Part shown: piece by piece, positions 44,264 through 52,975 of the stretch
Layout of the letters: each line of letters starts with the position of its first letter
How positions within the stretch are numbered: position 1 is the stretch's first letter
Source: an uncultured Bacilli bacterium
GTDB taxonomy: Bacteria; Bacillota_I; Bacilli_A; RF39; UBA660
Direction: 5' to 3'
Length of the DNA stretch: 64,000 nt
NCBI GenBank assembly: GCA_947585595.1
Contig: CANPXB010000004.1
Span: forward strand, 1-64,000
Position numbers and translations under genes: made by a program
The notes under the pieces: generated by a model
Databases searched by the model: none
Told to the model about the DNA's origin: nothing
The model's input: the letters and a program-made list of their open reading frames with translations, nothing else

Positions 44264-44809
44264 ATGCCATTATTATATAGTTTTTTATTTATAATAATTA
44301 TTATTTGTTCTTTAGGTATACTTTATGTATATCAATTTAATAAGTTAATGCATTCTAAAACTAAGATTGATCAAGCTGAATATTTAATAGATGAAGCTTT
44401 AAGAAATAGATATGATATATTACTTAGAGCTGATAAATTAATTCAAAACGAACTTAATAATGATAAGACTTATTTTAAAGGATTAGAAAAAATTAAGAAG
44501 GAAGATATAAGTAATTTTGATTTAGATAGAAAGTTAACGGAATATTTAAGTTTATTAGAACAAATTAAAATAGATAATCCTACTTTAGGAGATGTAAAAG
44601 GTTTTAAAGATTTATTAAATGAAAATAAAAAAGAAGGAGAAAAATTACAAGCTGCTAAATCTTATTATAATAAGTATACTAGTGAACTTAATGATTTAAT
44701 TAGAACATTCCCTTCTAATGTTGTAGCTAAGATGCATGGAATAAGTATTAAACCATTCTTTGATGGAAAGAATTTAGAAGATACTATTATTGATGATTTT
44801 AAATTATAA
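44264..44809 (+). CDS. LemA-family protein
   Basis: 181 residues, starting at the ATG at 44264 (MPLLYSFLF), with GAGG 8 nt upstream. One N-terminal transmembrane helix (about 3-22) precedes a helical LemA domain (about 25-165). Typical features are the NKLMHSKTKIDQAEY opening, then RNRYDILLRADKL, and near the end YYNKYTSELNDLIRTFPSNVVA. LemA proteins are membrane-anchored, of unclear role. Divergent from the MBL gene, convergent with ung. Confidence 0.88.
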   Translation: MPLLYSFLFIIIIICSLGILYVYQFNKLMHSKTKIDQAEYLIDEALRNRYDILLRADKLIQNELNNDKTYFKGLEKIKKEDISNFDLDRKLTEYLSLLEQIKIDNPTLGDVKGFKDLLNENKKEGEKLQAAKSYYNKYTSELNDLIRTFPSNVVAKMHGISIKPFFDGKNLEDTIIDDFKL

Positions 44810-44836
44810 AAACTCTACAATGTAGAGTTTTATTTT
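44808..44836. terminator. Bidirectional terminator between lemA-like gene and ung
   Basis: Stem AAAACTCTA / TAGAGTTTT with a 5-nt loop, flanked by A-rich and T-rich runs. Confidence 0.8.
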
Positions 44837-45498
44837 GTATTTAAGTTCCAATCTATTTCTTTGATATTATGGCTTTTTAAGAAATTATTAGTTTTAGAAA
44901 ATGGTTTACTACCAAAGAAACCACTACGAGCAGAGAATGGTGATGGATGAGGGGATGTAATAATTAAATGCTTAGGATTAGTAATGTATTTAGCTTTTTC
45001 TTTAGCAAAATTACCCCATAAAATGAAAACAACTGGTTCTTCTTTTTGATTTAAGACTTTAATTATATAATCAGTTAATAATTCCCAACCGAGATTACGA
45101 TGGGAAGCTGGTGAATCTTTAACAACAGTTAAGACAGCATTAAGCATTAATACTCCTTCTTTGGCCCATTTAGTTAAATCGCCTGAATTAGCTATAGGTA
45201 TTTTTAAATCGTCATATAGTTCTTTATAAATATTTTGTAATGATGGTGGGATTTTAATACCTTCTTGAACAGAGAAAGAAAGACCATGAGCTTCACCTTC
45301 GCCATGATATGGATCTTGACCTACTATAACAACTTTAGTATTAGCATATGGAGTTAGTTTTAAAGCATTAAAGATATAATTCTTGGGTGGATATATAGTT
45401 TTAGTATTATATTCATTTTCGATGATACTTAAAAATTTTTTAAAACCTTCACTATGCCAGATTATACTTAGTTTTTCATCCCAATCGTTACCTATCAT
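44830..45498 (-). CDS. ung: Uracil-DNA glycosylase, family 1
   Basis: 222 residues. Removes uracil from DNA. Water-activating Asp is in VGQDPYHGEGEAHGL (about 65-79), uracil-binding Asn in LMLNAVLTV and catalytic His in SPHPSPFSA. Length and motifs are standard. RBS AGGTGAT. Confidence 0.97.
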   Translation of the reverse strand: MIGNDWDEKLSIIWHSEGFKKFLSIIENEYNTKTIYPPKNYIFNALKLTPYANTKVVIVGQDPYHGEGEAHGLSFSVQEGIKIPPSLQNIYKELYDDLKIPIANSGDLTKWAKEGVLMLNAVLTVVKDSPASHRNLGWELLTDYIIKVLNQKEEPVVFILWGNFAKEKAKYITNPKHLIITSPHPSPFSARSGFFGSKPFSKTNNFLKSHNIKEIDWNLNTK

Positions 45499-45545
45499 AA
45501 GATCACCTTCTTGTTTAATTTATCATATTTTATTTATCTTGTTAA

Positions 45546-45595
45546 GAAAAAACAATGAAAAGATTATTTATGATACTTTTCATTGTTTAGTATTT
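45546..45595 (-). terminator. Intrinsic terminator of rlmH
   Basis: Minus-strand 13-bp stem (AAACAATGAAAAG / CTTTTCATTGTTT) with 13-nt loop, then TTTCTT. The final rlmH codons and stop are in the hairpin. Confidence 0.82.
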
Positions 45596-46001
45596 TAAAT
45601 GAACGATATATTTGTTCTAAAAGGATTCCTCTAAATAAACCATGGGGGAATGTCATTTTAGAAAATGATAGGCGGTAGTTGGCTCTTTTTTTGATATCTT
45701 CATGAAGTCCTTCACTACTACCTATAATAAAGGTTATAGTACTATGAGTAATAAAAGTTTCATCTAGTTTTTTAGCTAAAGATACGGAATCTAACATATT
45801 ACCATCAATATCTAAAGCGATAACATAATCATTTGGAGTAATATGATGTTCAATATTTATTTTTTCATTAAGTAAATTATTTTCATCTTTTAATTCAATT
45901 ATTTCTAATTTGTGATATTTATTTATTCTAGTTTTATAATCATTTATTAAGTTATTTAAATAATCTTCTTTGATTTTACCTAAACATATTATTTTAATCA
46001 T
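45564..46001 (-). CDS. rlmH: 23S rRNA pseudouridine-1915 N3-methyltransferase
   Basis: 145 residues, SPOUT methyltransferase that methylates pseudouridine 1915 in 23S helix 69. FIIGSSEGL (SAM knot) and the C-terminal SKMTFPHGLFRGILLEQIYRSF are conserved (usual form MTFPHQL(M/V)R). Overlaps the walJ end by 4 bp. The walJ-rlmH order is common in Firmicutes. Confidence 0.96.
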   Translation of the reverse strand: MIKIICLGKIKEDYLNNLINDYKTRINKYHKLEIIELKDENNLLNEKINIEHHITPNDYVIALDIDGNMLDSVSLAKKLDETFITHSTITFIIGSSEGLHEDIKKRANYRLSFSKMTFPHGLFRGILLEQIYRSFKILNNEKYHK

Positions 46002-46762
46002 ATTTCATACAACTCACTTCGTTCTTTTTGTCTAGCACAAGTTACTTTATCAAAATCGACTTCATATTCTTTAAAAACTTCGTTTAAAGTATCTAAAGCT
46101 TTAGCTTCAGTATTGTTATGTTGCGATAAATGGCCGAGTAATATTTGCTTAGTATGAGGACCAATTATCTTGGCAAGATAAATGGCACTATCACGATTAG
46201 ATAAGTGGCCATAAGGACCTGAAACACGATCTTTTAACCATTTAGGATATGGACCATTCATCAACATTTCAATATCATGATTACTTTCAAATAAGTAGAA
46301 ATTTAAATCACTGATTTTTTTAAAGTATTTTTGATTAACAAAACCAGTATCTGTCATATATAACATTGATTTACCATTGCTTTTTAAGATAAAACTACGC
46401 GAATCAGATGTATCATGAGAAGTTTTAATAATATCTACAGATAAATCATCTAAATAAACAGAATCATTATATAAAAGTATATTTTCATAGTATTTTAGAT
46501 ATTCTAATTCGGAAAACATTTGAGGACTTAAACAAATTATTGGTTTATATTTTTTAATTATATTTTTTAGGGCTTTAACGTGGTCGTCATGAACATGGGT
46601 AATAAAGATATAATCTATATCAGCTAAACTAACAGAAAGCTCAGAAAGCTTATCATTTATGTATTTAACAGTTGTCCCAACATCTAGTAATACTTTATGA
46701 TTATCTGTTTCAACATAAGTTACATTGCCTTCTGAGCCACTAGCTAAATTACAAATTTTCAT
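45998..46762 (-). CDS. walJ: Metallo-hydrolase WalJ/YycJ family
   Basis: 254 residues starting MKICNLASGSEGNVTYVE at 46762. This ATG overlaps the stop of the upstream M23 gene (TAATG), the coupling type also seen at secY-adk; an in-frame ATG at 46771 is an alternative. MBL motif THVHDDHVKAL, DTGF and GHLSNRD are typical. In Bacillus, YycJ is encoded in the walRK operon and linked to DNA mismatch repair/cell-wall signalling. No walRK genes are present in this window. Confidence 0.93.
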   Translation of the reverse strand: MKICNLASGSEGNVTYVETDNHKVLLDVGTTVKYINDKLSELSVSLADIDYIFITHVHDDHVKALKNIIKKYKPIICLSPQMFSELEYLKYYENILLYNDSVYLDDLSVDIIKTSHDTSDSRSFILKSNGKSMLYMTDTGFVNQKYFKKISDLNFYLFESNHDIEMLMNGPYPKWLKDRVSGPYGHLSNRDSAIYLAKIIGPHTKQILLGHLSQHNNTEAKALDTLNEVFKEYEVDFDKVTCARQKERSELYEI

Positions 46763-48312
46763 TAACGCCATAATCTCCATGGGTTAACTGATTTACCACC
46801 ATTATATGGTCTACCATTAAATAAACCAAAGTGAAGATGAACACCTGTTGCGGTTCCTGTTTTACCCATTAAACCAATACGTTGTCCTCGATTAACTCGT
46901 TGTCCGACACTAACAATCATTTGACATTCAGATGATTTATATCTTTTGTAGGAAATATCACTTTTATATTTGGTGGCCATATGGGCATAGACAGTATAGT
47001 AACCATTATCATGTTCAATAACAACGTTACATCCTGAAGCGTTACCAACAATTCCACCATAACCAGCTTCAATAACTGTTCCATCTAAAGCAGCATAGAT
47101 TGGAGATTTATAACCAGTACCAGATATATCGATACCATCATGGAACGCTCCCCAACGCCACTCATAACCAGAAGTAATGATGTATGGGTGGTTAGTTGGC
47201 CAGTACCAAGTACCACCTAAATCTAATGGTTTACCTGATACAGCACCGCCACTTGAATGTTTCTTAGTACCTTTAACAACTATTTTATTTTGAATATTTC
47301 TAACTACCATTTCGGTTTTAACATCAGCACGTTGTTGGTTTTCTTCACCATTTATAAATTGGGCACGAGATGAAATACGGCTTATGCCATTAACACCTTC
47401 TTGAATAGTTTCAGAATAATCAGTATATTTTGTACTATCTTCTTTATATTCAGTTTGATATTGTTGTTCAATATCCTCAATAATATACTCTTCATAAATA
47501 AAAGTTAAAACTGGATTAATTAAGGATACATCGAGTTTTTGACCAATAGCAAGTAGAGTATCAGCGCTTTTAATACTTTGATTAGCGATTAGTAACTCAC
47601 TAGTGTTAAGTTTATTATTTTCAGCAATCTTTTCAATAGTATCACCGGCAACAACGGTATATTCTTTAACAGCGTTATTTTCACCAAATAATAAATATCT
47701 AGTTAATTCATCGACATTAGTATAGATTTTTTCATCAACACTAATATATGAATCTTTAATAGAAATATCTTCTTCAAATAGCATTCTTTCAATAATATAA
47801 CCGGTATCTGAGATTTCAGCCTGAGTACCATCAATATATTGTTTATAACGTTCTTCAGTAACGAAGGTTTTAGCAACATTCTTGACAGCTTCTTCAAAGA
47901 TATTTTTATCTAGAACATAAATATATTTAGTAGGTTCATTCTCATCATCACTTTTAATAGTAATAGTATATCCTTTTATAGTAAATGAACTTTCATCTTT
48001 AATAGAATCATAGACGTCTCTCACTGTCGATAAGTTTTCATTATAGGTATTTTTCTTAATTATTTGGAATCCTTTTGGAGGATATACTTGATCGACATTA
48101 TATTCATTTTTTATTTCACTTTGTTCTTCATTAATAAGTTTATATAATTCATCTTTAGATTCAATAATACCGACTTTTTCTCCATCTAAATATACTTGAT
48201 ATAAATTATTAGGTAAATCTAAATCATCTTCTAATAAGAAATTAATTCCAAGGAGTACTCCTAATAAAATAGTAAATATAGTGGATAAAATAATATTTTT
48301 TATTTTATTCAT
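46762..48312 (-). CDS. Membrane-anchored LysM/G5/M23 peptidoglycan hydrolase
   Basis: About 516 residues. N-terminal transmembrane helix (about 8-26), then a substrate/oligomerisation region. A LysM domain (about 218-262: YTVVAGDTIEKIAENNKLN) and a G5-like segment (about 265-350, INGEENQQRADVKTEMVVRN in part) follow. The C-terminal M23 domain (about 375-515) has HDGIDISG and HLHFGLFNG as zinc ligands. Cleaves wall cross-links, on this evidence. Resembles Bacillus/Clostridium spore or cell-wall endopeptidases. The start ATG at 48312 (MNKIKN) has AAGGAAG at better spacing than the ATG at 48318. Overlaps the end of dnaB. Confidence 0.9.
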   Translation of the reverse strand: MNKIKNIILSTIFTILLGVLLGINFLLEDDLDLPNNLYQVYLDGEKVGIIESKDELYKLINEEQSEIKNEYNVDQVYPPKGFQIIKKNTYNENLSTVRDVYDSIKDESSFTIKGYTITIKSDDENEPTKYIYVLDKNIFEEAVKNVAKTFVTEERYKQYIDGTQAEISDTGYIIERMLFEEDISIKDSYISVDEKIYTNVDELTRYLLFGENNAVKEYTVVAGDTIEKIAENNKLNTSELLIANQSIKSADTLLAIGQKLDVSLINPVLTFIYEEYIIEDIEQQYQTEYKEDSTKYTDYSETIQEGVNGISRISSRAQFINGEENQQRADVKTEMVVRNIQNKIVVKGTKKHSSGGAVSGKPLDLGGTWYWPTNHPYIITSGYEWRWGAFHDGIDISGTGYKSPIYAALDGTVIEAGYGGIVGNASGCNVVIEHDNGYYTVYAHMATKYKSDISYKRYKSSECQMIVSVGQRVNRGQRIGLMGKTGTATGVHLHFGLFNGRPYNGGKSVNPWRLWR

Positions 48313-49663
48313 TTGCATCTTCCTTTTCAGTCGCTAAATAGTTTCTAAAATTACTCATGTTAAGTTCAAATAATAATTGGAATTTACCAGTTGAACCTTT
48401 ACGATGTTTAGCAATTATAATATCGGCTGGTACATTATTTTCTTTGTTTAATTCAGTTTTAGCTTTGTAGTAATCATTACGATTAATAAATAATACTAGG
48501 TCAGCATCTTGTTCGATAGAACCTGATTCACGTAAGTCAGCTAACATAGGTTGATTATTTTCACGTTTTTCAGCAGTACGATTTAATTGAGCTAAAGCGA
48601 TAACAGGAACTTTTAATTCCATAGCCATGGTTTTGAAAGCACGTGAGATTTCAGATACTTCTCGTTCACGTGAATCTGGTCTTTTACCACCACTTGTTAC
48701 TAACTGTAAGTAGTCGATGATAACAAGTCCTAAGCCTTCTTCTTTATTAGCTAAGTTACGACATTTAGCTTTGATTTCAGCAGCTGTGATACCTGCATCA
48801 TCAACGATTTGAATATTTGTATCAGCTAATTGACTATTAGCTTCATTAATTCTTTTCCAATCATCGTGATTTAGTTGACCAGTTTGAATCTTTTTAGAAT
48901 CAACTTGACCGACAGCTGAACGCATTCTATTAACTAATTGTTCTGCAGGCATTTCTAAGTTGAAGATAGCAACGGCTTTTTTCATGTTTTTAGCTGCATT
49001 GACAGCGATATTTAAAGCAAAGGCTGTTTTACCCATACCAGGACGGGCAGCAACGATTATTAATTCGCCTTCATGAAAACCAGCTGTAGCTTTATCTAAA
49101 TCATAGAATCCTGATGGAACACCAGTAATTTCTGATTTGTTTTTAGATAAGAGCTCTAATTGTTCTTGAGCACGAGCAATAGCATCTTTAATATGAATGA
49201 AGTCACTTGTTTGTCTTTCTTTAACAACATTTAAGATTCTTTTTTCAGCTTCATCTAAAGTACGAGTAACATCTTCATCTTCTTCATAAGCATCAGTAAC
49301 GATATCGGTAGCTGTTTCAATTAAGTTACGCATGATTGCTTTATCTTTAACTATTTTAATATAATAATCAAGGTTAGCAGCGGTAGCAACAGAATCAATT
49401 ACTTCACTTATGTAATCAATACCACCAACAGATGATAAATTTTTCTTTTTATCTAATTCTTCTTTGACTGTTGTTATATCAATAGGTATTTTATTTTCAT
49501 AACAACTTTTAATAGCAGCAAATAGCTTTTTGTTGGCATCACTATAGAACATATCTTCATATAGTTCATCGCAGATTTTAACAACAGCATTTTTATTTAG
49601 GAATGCAACACCTAAAACACTCATTTCTGCTTCTAAATTTTGTGGCATTTTTCTAGTTGGCAT
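48305..49663 (-). CDS. dnaB: Replicative DNA helicase DnaB (DnaC of Bacillus)
   Basis: 452 residues starting MPTRKMPQNLEAEMSVLG at the ATG at 49663 (RBS AGGTGAT). The N-terminal DnaB domain (about 8-110) is followed by a RecA-like motor with Walker A ARPGMGKTAF (about 205-214), the Walker B region LVIIDYLQL and the FLNRN-type C-terminal loop (FINRNDYY). No intein. Directly follows rplI, as in Bacillus. Confidence 0.97.
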   Translation of the reverse strand: MPTRKMPQNLEAEMSVLGVAFLNKNAVVKICDELYEDMFYSDANKKLFAAIKSCYENKIPIDITTVKEELDKKKNLSSVGGIDYISEVIDSVATAANLDYYIKIVKDKAIMRNLIETATDIVTDAYEEDEDVTRTLDEAEKRILNVVKERQTSDFIHIKDAIARAQEQLELLSKNKSEITGVPSGFYDLDKATAGFHEGELIIVAARPGMGKTAFALNIAVNAAKNMKKAVAIFNLEMPAEQLVNRMRSAVGQVDSKKIQTGQLNHDDWKRINEANSQLADTNIQIVDDAGITAAEIKAKCRNLANKEEGLGLVIIDYLQLVTSGGKRPDSREREVSEISRAFKTMAMELKVPVIALAQLNRTAEKRENNQPMLADLRESGSIEQDADLVLFINRNDYYKAKTELNKENNVPADIIIAKHRKGSTGKFQLLFELNMSNFRNYLATEKEDANE

Positions 49664-49672
49664 GATTATCAC

Positions 49673-50113
49673 CTACTTTTTTAAAGTTACTTTAATTACT
49701 CCTTTAACTTTTTTATGAAGATTAACTTCAACATTATGAGTTCCTAATGAATCAATTGGATATGTAATATTAATTTTCTTTTTATCAATATCAATACCTT
49801 TTTTCTTTAATTCTTCACATATTTGCTTTGAAGATACAGTACCAAATACTTTATCTTGTTCACCAGTTTTAACTTTAATAACAATTTCCATTGTTTTAAG
49901 TTTTTCAACTAGTTTTTGACATTCAGCTATATAAGCATCTTCTTCAGCTTTTCTTTTATCTAATTCTTTTTCTAATATTTTTTTACTAGTTGTAGTAGCT
50001 GCTACTGCAAGACCGTTTTTAATTAAGAAATTTCTTGCATAGCCATCACTTACATCAATTATTTGATCTTTTTTCCCCTGTTTTTTAACATCTTGAAGTA
50101 AAATAACTTTCAT
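49673..50113 (-). CDS. rplI: 50S ribosomal protein L9
   Basis: 146 residues from the ATG at 50113 ([19 protein letters not shown]), RBS GAGGAGTG; the longer frame upstream is not coding. N-terminal RNA-binding domain with GYARNFLI, connecting helix and C-terminal domain (FGTVSSKQI). In Bacillus gdpP precedes it; here a small membrane-protein gene does. Confidence 0.97.
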   Translation of the reverse strand: MKVILLQDVKKQGKKDQIIDVSDGYARNFLIKNGLAVAATTTSKKILEKELDKRKAEEDAYIAECQKLVEKLKTMEIVIKVKTGEQDKVFGTVSSKQICEELKKKGIDIDKKKINITYPIDSLGTHNVEVNLHKKVKGVIKVTLKK

Positions 50114-50144
50114 TTTATCACTCCTCAATAAATGTCTGTAATTA

Positions 50145-50153
50145 ATTATACCA
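50145..50153 (-). promoter_or_regulatory. Extended -10 promoter of the rplI-dnaB unit
   Basis: Minus strand TGGTATAAT, an extended -10 about 30 nt before the rplI ATG; no good -35. Confidence 0.5.
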
Positions 50154-50232
50154 AATATTAAATAATTAATAAATACCATGGTTAATCTGGTAATGGTTAT
50201 TATAACATAATTTTTTCTTTATTATATAGTAA

Positions 50233-50260
50233 AAAAGAAATAATCTTTGGGGATTATTTC
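50233..50260 (-). terminator. Intrinsic terminator of the 118-aa gene
   Basis: Minus-strand stem AGAAATAATC / GATTATTTCT, loop CCCAAA-like, then TTTTTT. Starts right at the gene's TAG stop. Confidence 0.82.
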
Positions 50261-50261
50261 T

Positions 50262-50618
50262 CTATTCTGTTTCTTCTTCACAAACGGCATCAAATGATAT
50301 GTATTTAGAATCGATAACTTGCTTACGAAAATCTTTTTGAGCTTTCTCAGTATTATTTATTAAACCAATATAAATAGTATTATCTATGATATATTTGCAT
50401 TTATAATGACAATAATCTTTATTTTTGGTAAAAAAACTATCACAGTGATCACTAATTTGATTATTTAGGTCTTTGATGTATTTTTCAGTAACTAAATTTT
50501 CATTTTCTTCCATTTCTTTGTTTAAATCTACTTTTTTAGGTAGATTCATTATTATTAAAACTATAAATATTACAACTATAATAGCAATAACACTAATTAT
50601 TAAGATTCTTTTTTTCAT
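50262..50618 (-). CDS. Small membrane-anchored protein with four extracytoplasmic Cys
   Basis: 118 residues. N-terminal transmembrane helix (about 5-25) with a MKKR start, then an extracytoplasmic domain with Cys59, Cys70, Cys74 and Cys113, possibly two disulfides. The C-terminus is acidic (EEETE). No family recognised. It lies between the WXG cassette and rplI, 42 bp after the cassette's last gene and behind its terminator. Whether it belongs to the secretion system is unknown. Confidence 0.65.
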   Translation of the reverse strand: MKKRILIISVIAIIVVIFIVLIIMNLPKKVDLNKEMEENENLVTEKYIKDLNNQISDHCDSFFTKNKDYCHYKCKYIIDNTIYIGLINNTEKAQKDFRKQVIDSKYISFDAVCEEETE

Positions 50619-50637
50619 ATATACCTCTTATTTTTTA

Positions 50638-50665
50638 AGTAAAAAACAAATGGTTACCTACTATT
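50638..50665 (-). terminator. Terminator at the end of the WXG cassette
   Basis: Minus-strand imperfect stem GCAAATAG / CCATTTGT around the stop codon of the last cassette gene, then TTTTTT. Confidence 0.6.
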
Positions 50666-50972
50666 TGCTTCCCATTGCATCTGTTACTTGTGTTTCAACT
50701 TTAATATCAGCTTCTTCATTACGATTAGTAACTGTATAGATATGATTTCTCATTGTAACAACATTGTTATAGAATACTTCATAATTACTTCTTAGTTCTT
50801 GATAACGAGCATTAGCTTCTTCAGAACCACTACTACGCCATCCTTCACCATATAAGTTATTCATTGTTGTATCTATACCATCAAATATACCTTGAATATT
50901 ATCGGCTATTCCTTTTATTGTATCTGCGTATGATCTTGCTGATGCATAATCAGATTGTTCAAATTCGTTCAT
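50661..50972 (-). CDS. WXG100-like protein (ESX/T7SS substrate), WRS variant
   Basis: 103 residues, two predicted helices with a turn carrying WRSSG at 45-49 (Trp45; the Gly of WxG is Ser47). Sequence before the turn is MNEFEQSDYASARSYADTIKG; after it YQELRSNYEVFYNNVVTMR. Size and layout are those of WXG100 helical hairpins exported by type VII secretion. Follows the next WXG gene by 14 bp; RBS AAAGGA. Sixth and last gene of the cassette. Confidence 0.75.
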   Translation of the reverse strand: MNEFEQSDYASARSYADTIKGIADNIQGIFDGIDTTMNNLYGEGWRSSGSEEANARYQELRSNYEVFYNNVVTMRNHIYTVTNRNEEADIKVETQVTDAMGSK

Positions 50973-50986
50973 ATAATATTTCCTTT

Positions 50987-51295
50987 CTAATTAGTCTCAA
51001 ATAAGTTTTTACCCTCTTGAGTATTTTGTTCTTCTGTATCGTTTAAAGTATTAGCACCTGAAGAGATAGTTTCACCTAATGTATTAATTAATGCTTCGAA
51101 ATCATTTAGGTTTTTAACTTGAGCATCTACTGATTGACCAAAACTAGTTGCTGAACTTCCTTTCCAGATATCTAATAATCCTTCTTTATTTCTTTGTAAT
51201 TGGCCGATTTGATCGTATAATTGGTTGGCATAATCAACAGTTTTTCTACCTTGTTCATCCATTACTTCTGGAGATACATAAATTCCACTCGCCAT
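50987..51295 (-). CDS. WXG100 family protein (EsxA-like)
   Basis: 102 residues starting MASGIYVSPEVMDEQGRKTV at the ATG at 51295, with GAGAGG 9 nt upstream. Helix-turn-helix with a canonical IWKGSS turn (Trp44-Lys-Gly46). The C-terminal helix ends polar. Probable secreted partner of the neighbouring WXG proteins. The 63-bp gap upstream contains a TGCTATAAG that might serve as an internal promoter. Confidence 0.82.
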   Translation of the reverse strand: MASGIYVSPEVMDEQGRKTVDYANQLYDQIGQLQRNKEGLLDIWKGSSATSFGQSVDAQVKNLNDFEALINTLGETISSGANTLNDTEEQNTQEGKNLFETN

Positions 51296-51358
51296 ATTGC
51301 ACATCCTCTCTAATTTACTTATAGCATATTTTTATTTTTTTATAAACTTTTTTTACTT

Positions 51359-52369
51359 TTAATTGACAATATTTGTTTCGTTATTTTCGTCTGTTTCTTC
51401 GCTAGGATTTTCTTGGGTTGGTTCGTTGTTTTCATTTGAGTCATCATTTTCATTGCTTGGAGTTCCTTCGGTATTTTGATTTTGTCCTTCACTTTCTTCT
51501 TTTTCTGAATCAGTTGGACTTTCTTCTCCACTCTGTTCTTCTTTACCAGTTTCTTCTTGGTTATTTTCTTCAGTTATTTCTTCATCACTAGGTTTGTCTT
51601 CTGGTAATGGTTCGATATCAATATCTTTGTCTTCAACATCCATATTAACTTTATTAAACATTGTCTTAATTGCTTCGATATCAGTTAAATCTTCAGTAGA
51701 AGCTAGAACAATACCATTTTTAACTATACATAGTGATGTTTCTATATCTTCTTCGTCTTTATCATTTATTACTAAATCGATATCATAGACTTTAGATAAT
51801 TCTTCAGCTAATTCTAGTTTATCTTCAAAGTTAGGATCAGTTTTACTTATAGTTATAACTAATACTTTTTCATCGATTAAATTTAGTTTTTTAATTGTTT
51901 CATCAGTAAATACGCCAGATTCAAATAGTTGTTTTAAAATTGCTAAGGAAATAGTACCAGCTTTAAATTCTTCACCATTTGGACTCTTGATGGTTTCTTC
52001 AGCGAATGTTATTCCCCCACCAGCACCAGTAGCTACACCACCATAGTATCCACCACCGTAGTAGTTATTACCAAGATAGCTAACGCCACCGCCACCATTA
52101 CCATTACCTGAGCCATTTACTGATTCTTGTAATTCAGTATGAGTAGTTACAACTTTTTTTAGATATTGATTAGTTAATCTAAATTTAATGTAAGCACTAG
52201 ATACATTAGTTGAAATAGCATCTTTAGCACCACTAAAATTAAAACTATCTTCATTGTCAACATCATATTTACTAACACTACGCATGACATCACGAGCATT
52301 ATTTGCTAGTTCTTTTAAAGAATCAGCTACAGTATCTACCGCACCCGTATCTAAGAGAAATTTGGTCAT
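51359..52369 (-). CDS. WXG-like protein with Gly-rich linker and acidic tail
   Basis: 336 residues. The N-terminal ~85 residues are helical with an FSG (Phe45-Ser-Gly47) in the place of WxG. A Gly/Tyr/Asn-rich linker (about 85-120, including NNYYGGGYYGG) follows. A folded middle domain (about 125-245) has strands such as EKVLVITISK and YDIDLVINDKD. The last ~90 residues are extremely acidic (Glu, Asn, Ser, Pro, Thr). Domain function not recognised. It looks like a secreted structural or effector protein of the cassette. Confidence 0.72.
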   Translation of the reverse strand: MTKFLLDTGAVDTVADSLKELANNARDVMRSVSKYDVDNEDSFNFSGAKDAISTNVSSAYIKFRLTNQYLKKVVTTHTELQESVNGSGNGNGGGGVSYLGNNYYGGGYYGGVATGAGGGITFAEETIKSPNGEEFKAGTISLAILKQLFESGVFTDETIKKLNLIDEKVLVITISKTDPNFEDKLELAEELSKVYDIDLVINDKDEEDIETSLCIVKNGIVLASTEDLTDIEAIKTMFNKVNMDVEDKDIDIEPLPEDKPSDEEITEENNQEETGKEEQSGEESPTDSEKEESEGQNQNTEGTPSNENDDSNENNEPTQENPSEETDENNETNIVN

Positions 52370-52386
52370 TTTTATACCTTCTTTCT

Positions 52387-52959
52387 TTATTCATAATGTA
52401 TATTGTTCATTATAACAGTTAGGGATTTATCTAATATCTTAATAATTTCATCATTATCTAAATCTTTAATATTATCTAGTAATTTAAAACGTTCATTAAC
52501 TTCATATGGTCCAGATGATAAAGATAATTGACAAAATTCATTTGTTTCATTATTAACAAAGTATGAAGTTATTTGTCTGACAAATCTTAAATTATCTAAG
52601 GTACCTAGTAAGATATCTTGAAGATATATTTTAAAAGTAAATTCTGAAGTTTGATATGCTTTAAAATATATCACGTAATTTTTATCTTTATATAATTCAT
52701 TATTAGAAACATTATCTTCAATACTATTATTTACTTTTTTGATATGGTCTTCTAATGATTCATTTTCATCTAAGACACCATCCACATAAAATTGTTCTAA
52801 ATTGTTTTGATATTTAGCAACAAAGAAACTACTATTTGAATCTTTATTTTGTTCTAATATTTCAAAATTATCTAAGATAGGAATGATTAAATCTTTTTTA
52901 GTTAAAGTTCTATTTGCTTCATCAGCAATATCTAGTATTATATCTAACTTATTCTTCAT
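52387..52959 (-). CDS. Cassette protein of unknown family (possible chaperone)
   Basis: 190 residues, no signal peptide, membrane helix or WxG motif; acidic. Alternating strands and helices (FFVAKYQNNLEQFYVDG, YVIYFKAYQTSEFTFKIYLQD) give the look of a compact alpha/beta protein, such as dedicated secretion chaperones encoded among ESX substrates. That role is inferred only from position and size. 16 bp from the C39 gene and 17 bp from the next gene, so within the operon. Confidence 0.65.
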   Translation of the reverse strand: MKNKLDIILDIADEANRTLTKKDLIIPILDNFEILEQNKDSNSSFFVAKYQNNLEQFYVDGVLDENESLEDHIKKVNNSIEDNVSNNELYKDKNYVIYFKAYQTSEFTFKIYLQDILLGTLDNLRFVRQITSYFVNNETNEFCQLSLSSGPYEVNERFKLLDNIKDLDNDEIIKILDKSLTVIMNNIHYE

Positions 52960-52975
52960 AGTATTCTCCTTATTC

